From Pseudomonadota bacterium (lineage in GTDB: Bacteria; Pseudomonadota; Gammaproteobacteria; Natronospirales; REEB76): a stretch of 12,750 bases of DNA. The DNA lies in the NCBI GenBank assembly GCA_021779005.1, contig JAJYBN010000010.1, positions 1 to 12,750 of the forward strand, in the 5' to 3' direction. Numbering within the stretch: position 1 is the first letter of the stretch; each line of letters begins with the position of its first letter. This document shows positions 8,063 to 12,750 of the stretch, in pieces. The notes beneath the pieces were generated by a model. The model searched no databases, was not told where the DNA came from, and saw nothing but the letters and a program-made list of their open reading frames with translations. Made by a program: the position numbers and the translations under genes.

Positions 8063-8335
8063 ATGTCGTTCATTCATTTCCTGATGGAATCACCGATGGT
8101 GGCTTTCATGCTGCTATTGGTGTTTCTGGTGACCGTCGTTCCTATCCTCGCGCCGATCGCTGCGGCATTGTTGTTCCGCAAAAAGAAAGCAGCTGTTGAC
8201 GATGCCAGCGAACCGGTGAAAGCATCGCAAAATACGCGATTTCTGGGTACCCAGATGGACATCGCCATCCTGCTCTTCGTGCTTTTCCTGTTATTTGGGT
8301 TGGTGGGCTGGGTGTACAAGATATATTTTCACTGA
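8063..8335 (+). CDS. Small two-helix membrane protein
   Basis: A 90-residue protein with two hydrophobic helices (about 12-37 and 67-87) and a strongly basic loop start (FRKKKAA, 38-44). The loop probably lies in the cytoplasm, with both ends outside. An AAAGGG precedes the ATG. It stands 54 bases after the LRG-repeat gene and 25 bases before the ankyrin gene, so all three are likely co-transcribed. It could anchor or assist the exported neighbours, or be the inner-membrane partner of the ankyrin protein. No homologue is recognised. Confidence 0.75.
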   Translation: MSFIHFLMESPMVAFMLLLVFLVTVVPILAPIAAALLFRKKKAAVDDASEPVKASQNTRFLGTQMDIAILLFVLFLLFGLVGWVYKIYFH

Positions 8336-8360
8336 CACGGCGAAAACAAAGGGGGCTGCC

Positions 8361-10544
8361 ATGTTGAAACAGATCGCTTTGGGTATGGTGCTATTTACCA
8401 GTTTGCTAATGGGCGTGGTCAAGGCGGATGACGCGTTGAATCAGAAATTGTTTACCGCTATCGAAGCAGGAGATAAGGCGACTACTGAGGCCTTACTCGC
8501 GCAAGGCGCAGATGTTAAGTCAATAGACACAGCAAATTTCACACCCCTGTATCGCGCTACGAGCAAAGAAATAACAGAGCTTCTGATCTCTAAAGGTGCA
8601 GATGTTAATGCCAAAGGCAACAATGGCTGGACGCCTTTATTGTGGTATGTCATATCAGCTTCGCCTGCGGACGAAAGCGCGGTGGACAGGATAAAACTGC
8701 TGATAGCTAAGGGTGCGGATGTGAACGTCAAAGATAATGATGGTTATGCTCCGCTCTATTATGCGGTTAGTCATGGAAATAATGTCGTTGCTTTACTTTT
8801 GATCACCAAGGGTGCGGATGTAAACGTCAAAGACAAGTATGGTGAAACACCACTGTTTTCGGCTGCGTATAGCGGAAACACGGGCATGGTGAAGTTGCTC
8901 ATTGCGCAAGGTGCGGATGTGAACGCCAAAGACAAGGATGGTAATACTCCCCTGCTTAATGCGGCTCAAGCCAAGCAGGGGAGTAAAGACGTGTCAGAAC
9001 TGCTTATCGCGAAGGGCGCGGATGTGAATGCTAGAAAGTCCTCGGGTCTGGAGACTGGCTGGACACCGCTCCATGCGGCAGTCGCGGAAGGAAATACAGA
9101 GCTTGCTAGCCTACTTATCGCCAAGGGTGCAGATATAAATGCCGGAGAGGCATCAGATGCAATACCGTATATGTCGCCGCTTGTTATGGCGATTAATTTT
9201 CAGAAAACAGGTATGGCAAAGCTGTTTATCGCGAAGGGCGCGGATGTCAATGCTAAGGATACGGATGGCGATACGCCAACCCCGCTATTTAATGCGGTCA
9301 TCGAGGGAAATAAAGAAATAGTGGAGCTGTTGATTGCGAAGGGCGCCGATGTAAATGTCAAGAATAAAGATAACGATACATTGGTGGAAATAGCTGGCTA
9401 CAGAATTCAAGATGCAAAGAACAAGCAGGAGATAGTAGACATCCTACAGGCTGCTATGGCGAAGAGCATGGACAAGCAGGCAGGTAATGAACTCCCGACA
9501 CTGTTGGCGCAATTCAAGGGACATACCGACAACGAGGTAGTACGCACTGCAATCATCAATCTGGCACTCAAGCAACATCCTGCTTCTGCCATACCCGCCG
9601 CAGCCGAAGACGCCGCCGGCCGGGGCGCCTATATCTTCAAGAATGCCAAGTCCATGGACGATACCCTGAGCGCCGCCAAGGAGTACCTGACGGCCATCGA
9701 GCTGGCACCTTGGGTGGCGAACTACTACTACGACCTGTGCACCGTGCTGGAGAAGACCCCCTACACCCAGCAGGCGTTGCACGCATGCAAGCTCTATCTG
9801 GTAGCTGATCCGCATGCCGCGGATGCCGGCGATATGCGCCAGCGCATCGCCGGCCTGCAATATGCCACTGATAAGAATAAGGCGCAGATGCAGCAGCGCA
9901 CCGCGTACATAAAACCCAGCGGTATAGACGACATGTACCGGTTTGGCGGCGTCTCCGGCAGTGTATCCGGTAACTATGTCACGCTGAAATTGTTCGTGGA
10001 CTGGGACTCGGCACCACCCAAGTATCAAGTCTATGTAGGTTGTTTTAGCAGCGATGGTGGTGTGTATGGCCGCCCGCACGATCTGGTCAGCACGGATGAC
10101 TGGTTTCAGACCTGTCATCCAACCATCAGTCTGCACTTGATTATCAAGCCCGAGGGTGCCGGTTTCGTAGAACTGAGCGATGCGAGCGGGGCAGGTGTCC
10201 GCGCAACGCTTGATGAATTGTTCGCCGCCAAGCAAAAAACCATGGGCATGGCGCCGGTGTTCAGTGCTGCAGGTGATCAAGGCGATCGTTACTATGTCAC
10301 TTACGTACAAGGCGGCCATGATTTAAAACACGCCGGCTATCTGATGTACGAGTGCGATTGCAATGGCAGCGTCTTGAGTCAGGACCTACGCGCGTTGCCG
10401 GATGATTTCATCTCCGCTGAGGTGCATCGGGAAGGTGGGTTCGGAAAATACTACCCAGAAGTAGTCATGTCACAGCCAAATACTGATGTCTGCAACAATC
10501 AGTTTGTCAGCAAGACGGGCTACCATTTTGGGGAGTCGGAATAA
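8361..10544 (+). CDS. Exported ankyrin-repeat protein with TPR-like module and unique C-terminal domain
   Basis: A 727-residue protein. Residues 1-22 are a signal peptide (LLMGVVKA then DD). Nine ankyrin units span about 28-365, each marked by a LLIAKGADVNAKD-type motif (GAD at 49, 79, 118, 151, 184, 219, 257, 293, 328). Residues 378-505 form a TPR-like module (GAYIFKNAKS, ELAPW, IAGLQYA) also found in the next two genes. Residues 510-727 are a domain I do not recognise, probably beta-rich, with C561, C585, C664, C666 and C711. The start at 8361 has GGGGG about 7 bases upstream; the longer frame from 8295 overlaps the previous gene. The ankyrin part is more AT-rich than the GC-rich module, suggesting a fusion of differently sourced segments. 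Exported bacterial ankyrin proteins usually bind protein partners; the partner is unknown. Confidence 0.88.
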   Translation: MLKQIALGMVLFTSLLMGVVKADDALNQKLFTAIEAGDKATTEALLAQGADVKSIDTANFTPLYRATSKEITELLISKGADVNAKGNNGWTPLLWYVISASPADESAVDRIKLLIAKGADVNVKDNDGYAPLYYAVSHGNNVVALLLITKGADVNVKDKYGETPLFSAAYSGNTGMVKLLIAQGADVNAKDKDGNTPLLNAAQAKQGSKDVSELLIAKGADVNARKSSGLETGWTPLHAAVAEGNTELASLLIAKGADINAGEASDAIPYMSPLVMAINFQKTGMAKLFIAKGADVNAKDTDGDTPTPLFNAVIEGNKEIVELLIAKGADVNVKNKDNDTLVEIAGYRIQDAKNKQEIVDILQAAMAKSMDKQAGNELPTLLAQFKGHTDNEVVRTAIINLALKQHPASAIPAAAEDAAGRGAYIFKNAKSMDDTLSAAKEYLTAIELAPWVANYYYDLCTVLEKTPYTQQALHACKLYLVADPHAADAGDMRQRIAGLQYATDKNKAQMQQRTAYIKPSGIDDMYRFGGVSGSVSGNYVTLKLFVDWDSAPPKYQVYVGCFSSDGGVYGRPHDLVSTDDWFQTCHPTISLHLIIKPEGAGFVELSDASGAGVRATLDELFAAKQKTMGMAPVFSAAGDQGDRYYVTYVQGGHDLKHAGYLMYECDCNGSVLSQDLRALPDDFISAEVHREGGFGKYYPEVVMSQPNTDVCNNQFVSKTGYHFGESE
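8475..9455 (+). repeat. Nine ankyrin-coding repeats, unit about 100 bases
   Basis: GGTGCGGATGT-type stretches recur near 8506, 8597, 8712, 8812, 8911, 9016, 9126, 9237 and 9342. They encode the GADVN turn of each ankyrin unit. Units 3 to 5 (8712-8940) are the most alike at base level, for example GGTGCGGATGTGAACG followed by TCAAAGA or CCAAAGA, which suggests recent unit duplication. The repeats are coding and diverged, not a CRISPR array. Confidence 0.85.
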
Positions 10545-11062
10545 CGATTAGCAAAGTTGATACATAACGCAATTACTATAAGAGATGGGGAATACAACAT
10601 GACACAAGTTCTCAGATTAACGACAGTTTTCGTGTTAGCAGTGTGCTATTGTCAATCTGCTTATGCGGAATCTCCTCGCACGCAACTCAAGCAGATGGAC
10701 GAACAGTTGCAGCAGAATCCGAACGATGATGCCTTGCGTGAAAAGATCATCGCTTTATCGCTGAAGCTAAACCCCAAGCCTGCCACACCGGATGCAGCCA
10801 TCATGGCCGAAGGTGCAGCTGAATACGCCTTCAAAAACGCGAAATCCAATTCGGATTATTCCGATGCCGCCAGACAATATGAAAAAGCTTTGCTAATTGC
10901 GCCGTGGCTGGCAAATGATTATTTCAACTGTGGGGTGGCGCATGAAAAAGCCGGAGAAAACCAGCAAGCCATCCACAGCTTCAATTTCTACTTGATGGCT
11001 GCGCCGCACGCGAGCGATGCTAAAGATATTAAAAATCGAATTGGTGGATTACAGTATGCAGA
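10485..11062 (+). repeat. Direct repeat unit A (ankyrin-gene 3' end, spacer, TPR module)
   Basis: This segment matches 11520-12098 at an offset of 1035-1036 bases. From 10665 on no insertion or deletion is seen; 10719-10782 is identical over 64 bases to 11755-11818. The upstream part, covering the last codons of the ankyrin gene and the leader with ATGGGGAAT, is more diverged but still alignable with one gap. It shows that the tandem TPR genes arose by duplication. Confidence 0.85.
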
Positions 11063-11480
11063 GCAAAAAATGATTTCCGATAGTGCGGCGAAAACCGTTG
11101 CTGACGCGACCAATGCAAAAGCCGCATTTATTCAGTCGATACAGGGATATTGGAGTAATGGAAATCCCTCTTTTCCTAAGATAATTTTCATCAATCCAAC
11201 GGCGAGCGGTGAAGTAAGCGTATCGGTTACCTGGAATGGTCAAAGCATGGCGGTTTCGGATATCGAGACCACGGAATCGACACTGCAATTTACCGTCGAT
11301 GACGTTGAAGATGGTAATCCTGAAAGTCTATTACGTTACAGTCTTTCACTGTATCCAAATGACCATTTAGAAGGCACGCGTACTGATTCACTTACGGAAA
11401 GTGGAAAAGCCATGATTAGACAGCATGGTGGTACGTTTGGCGGTAATCAGACATTGAGCACGAGTTATATCCGCCAATAA
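10599..11480 (+). CDS. Exported TPR-module protein, paralogue A, with unrecognised C-terminal domain
   Basis: A 293-residue protein with a signal peptide (1-23, QSAYA then ESP). Residues 24-158 are the module shared with the ankyrin protein and with the next gene: REKIIALSLKLNP, GAAEYAFKNAKS, ALLIAPWLANDYFNCGVAHE, YLMAAPHASD, RIGGLQYA. The helical pattern fits two to three TPR hairpins. Residues 175-293 (IQGYWSNGNPSFPKIIFINP onward) look like a small beta-rich domain without cysteine and are unrelated to the neighbours' tails. The start at 10599 has GGGG 9 bases upstream and gives the signal peptide; the longer frame does not. Directly behind the TAA stop, the same frame stays open for 35 codons that resemble the end of the ankyrin protein, so this gene may have exchanged its C-terminus. 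Function unknown. Confidence 0.85.
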   Translation: MTQVLRLTTVFVLAVCYCQSAYAESPRTQLKQMDEQLQQNPNDDALREKIIALSLKLNPKPATPDAAIMAEGAAEYAFKNAKSNSDYSDAARQYEKALLIAPWLANDYFNCGVAHEKAGENQQAIHSFNFYLMAAPHASDAKDIKNRIGGLQYAEQKMISDSAAKTVADATNAKAAFIQSIQGYWSNGNPSFPKIIFINPTASGEVSVSVTWNGQSMAVSDIETTESTLQFTVDDVEDGNPESLLRYSLSLYPNDHLEGTRTDSLTESGKAMIRQHGGTFGGNQTLSTSYIRQ

Positions 11481-11588
11481 TGTACTTATCTGTATGGTCA
11501 TGACTATCAACCTATCATTGATGACTGCAACCATCAGTTATTAGGAAAGACAAGCATGAATATCAGGAAATCAGAACAACGTTTTTAG
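11481..11588 (+). pseudogene. Orphan C-terminal tail resembling the end of the ankyrin protein
   Basis: Immediately after the TAA of TPR paralogue A the same frame continues for 35 codons to a TAG at 11586. It contains QPIIDDCNHQLLGKT, which aligns without gaps with QPNTDVCNNQFVSKT near the ankyrin protein's C-terminus (705-719); a shared SE follows seven residues further on. The bases align too. This is either a displaced tail left by recombination or the lost end of paralogue A after a stop mutation. An ATG at 11556 with AGGAAAG before it could start a 10-codon peptide, but I see no reason to call that a gene. Confidence 0.6.
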
Positions 11589-12098
11589 AAAAATATTATA
11601 CACATTCCGATTACGATAAAGACATGGGGAATTTATGAAATATATATTCAGATTGACGCTGGTACTCGGAATCGCGATTTTCTATTGTAACACTGCATAC
11701 GCGGAATCACCTCGCACGCAGTTCCAGCAGATGGTCGAACAGCTACAGCAGAACCCGAACGATGATGCCTTGCGTGAAAAGATCATCGCTTTATCGCTGA
11801 AGCTAAACCCCAAGCCTGTCACACCGGTTGCAGCGACCATGGCCGAAGGTGCAGCGGAATACGCCTTCAAAAATGCCAAGTCCGATACGGATTATTCCGA
11901 CGCCGCCAAACAATATGAAAAGGCGTTACTAATTGCACCGTGGCTGTCAGACGATTATTTCAACTGTGGGGTGGCGCATGAAAAAGCCGGTGAAAACCAG
12001 CAAGCCATCCATAGCTTCAATCTTTACCTGCTGGCTGCGCCGGATGCAAGTGATACCCAAGCAATAAACAAACGCATTGGAGGATTGCAGTATGCCCT
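11520..12098 (+). repeat. Direct repeat unit B
   Basis: Second copy of the unit at 10485-11062. Its first 70 bases derive from a gene end like that of the ankyrin gene and are now non-coding; the leader before the second TPR gene (ATGGGGAAT) and the module of that gene make up the rest. Confidence 0.85.
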
Positions 12099-12477
12099 GC
12101 AAAAAGCCGAGGTCGGATCAAACAAGTCGGCAAAACTAGACGTCGTTCCTGCATCTCCGGTCGTGCAACAATTCGACTGTTATGCGCCAAAGGAACCAAG
12201 GGCTTTTGGCGTGACATTTTCGTTTGATTTTTCTAGCCATATTGTAACTTCGCGACTCAAGTACGAAGATGGTAGAGATGCTGGTCCCTCCCCCGACCCG
12301 CCTCTGTCTTTTCAAGAGGTCGGCTCACATCTTATCTGGACAACGCCGCCACCTGATAGCAGTGTAGCTAACGGCTTTCAAAATAATCTGAATCGTGACA
12401 CAGGCAGCATTGATACAATCGATCCATTCGGGCGATTATATGCAAGTAACTATCAATGTACTATGAGTAACCAATAG
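11635..12477 (+). CDS. Exported TPR-module protein, paralogue B, with YQC-type C-terminal domain
   Basis: A 280-residue protein with signal peptide 1-23 (NTAYA then ESP) and the shared module at 24-158, about 85 percent identical to paralogue A by my count (roughly 20 differences in 135 positions). Residues 170-280 form a different tail: FDCYAPKEPRAFGVTFSFD, a central LIWTTPPPDSS, then NLNRDTGSID and a terminal NYQC. The two tail cysteines, C182 and C275, stand near its two ends and could be bridged in the periplasm. Proteins with a closing LNR-TG-YQC pattern occur among small secreted bacterial proteins, but I cannot name the family with certainty. The leader before the ATG copies that of paralogue A. 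The gene lies 154 bases after paralogue A. Function unknown. Confidence 0.85.
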   Translation: MKYIFRLTLVLGIAIFYCNTAYAESPRTQFQQMVEQLQQNPNDDALREKIIALSLKLNPKPVTPVAATMAEGAAEYAFKNAKSDTDYSDAAKQYEKALLIAPWLSDDYFNCGVAHEKAGENQQAIHSFNLYLLAAPDASDTQAINKRIGGLQYALQKAEVGSNKSAKLDVVPASPVVQQFDCYAPKEPRAFGVTFSFDFSSHIVTSRLKYEDGRDAGPSPDPPLSFQEVGSHLIWTTPPPDSSVANGFQNNLNRDTGSIDTIDPFGRLYASNYQCTMSNQ

Positions 12478-12750
12478 CCAGCATTTGACTGGGAAAGACT
12501 CCGCGCAAGAAACAGAGGCCCATACAGGTAGATATTTCCAAGTAATAAAGGGATTCAATTTTCAAGTCGGATCGATCAATATGCTACTTATGCACCAATA
12601 TCGCTTGCCGATGTCGAGACTTTACCGAAGGTCTTGGTGACAGTTCTGATGAAGAATATACCAAGGCCATCGGGTATCGGGTTCTGGACCGGCAGAAAAT
12701 CGCTGTTTGACGGTGCTTCGCTTGGTTGAAACGCACAAATAATAAAGAGA
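12478..12750 (+). other. Gene-free right edge
   Basis: No intact gene is seen in these 273 bases. All plus frames contain stops, although two frames between about 12545 and 12720 have protein-like composition, which suggests decayed coding DNA. The last 20 bases (ending AATAATAAAGAGA) loosely resemble the leader of the two TPR paralogues. Confidence 0.5.
12630..12710 (+). pseudogene. Possible ComM C-terminal remnant
   Basis: The frame at 12630 reads GLGDSSDEEY, then TKAIGYRVLDRQ, and stops at 12708. Many ComM proteins end in a sequence of the type HLAEAIGYRxLDR, so AIGYRVLDRQ fits the C-terminus missing from the comM remnant at 6040-6842. The match is short and from memory. A weaker competing match (QASGYWSLP, about 6753-6779) lies at the end of the left remnant. 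If correct, about 5.8 kb of accessory genes lie inside comM. Confidence 0.4.

Noticed and set aside
8475..9455. Regular repeats suggesting a CRISPR array
   Set aside because: The repeats are in frame, diverged, and encode the ankyrin GADVN turn; there are no identical direct repeats with unique spacers.

Overview
The window looks like chromosomal DNA of a gammaproteobacterium. A fold-III biosynthetic arginine decarboxylase (SpeA) and a glnK-type PII gene divergent from ubiK followed by comM give an arrangement I recall from Pseudomonas-like genomes. The core genes are GC-rich. The right half is more AT-rich in places and is accessory in character. I cannot name the genus.

Left part (1-4091). 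The window opens inside a minus-strand 3-hydroxyisobutyrate-dehydrogenase-like gene of which only the N-terminal 101 codons are present. A plus-strand four-helix membrane protein of unknown function follows, then a minus-strand MFS exporter immediately downstream of speA (minus). Two inverted repeats sharing the half-site TGTCT/AGACA flank speA, one upstream of it and one between speA and the MFS gene.

Middle part (4092-6842). A minus-strand operon runs glnK -> DUF4124 gene -> DUF4124 gene, the last two overlapping by ATGA. The two DUF4124 proteins are paralogues with an equally spaced cysteine pair. No amtB follows glnK. Divergently, ubiK is followed by comM, which is a clear pseudogene: about 195 codons including the Walker A loop are missing at an out-of-frame junction near 6240, a second segment is missing in frame, and the end is shifted or eroded.

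Right part (7031-12477). Five plus-strand genes with short gaps form an apparent operon of envelope proteins: an exported protein with LRG repeats and a TPR-like segment, a 90-residue two-helix membrane protein, an exported nine-unit ankyrin protein, and two tandem exported TPR proteins. The last three share a module of about 130 residues (FKNAKS...APW...GLQYA) joined to unrelated C-terminal domains. The two tandem genes arose by a direct duplication of about 580 bp with an offset of about 1036 bp. The duplicated unit also carries the last codons of the ankyrin gene, so an orphan copy of that C-terminus lies in frame just behind the stop codon of the first tandem gene. This is the best candidate for an undescribed modular system: a constant exported TPR scaffold with exchangeable tails.

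Right edge (12478-12750). No intact gene. A short reading frame ends in AIGYRVLDRQ, which resembles the usual C-terminus of ComM. If real, the whole 5.8-kb accessory cluster sits inside a disrupted comM. All functional proposals for the cluster are inference.
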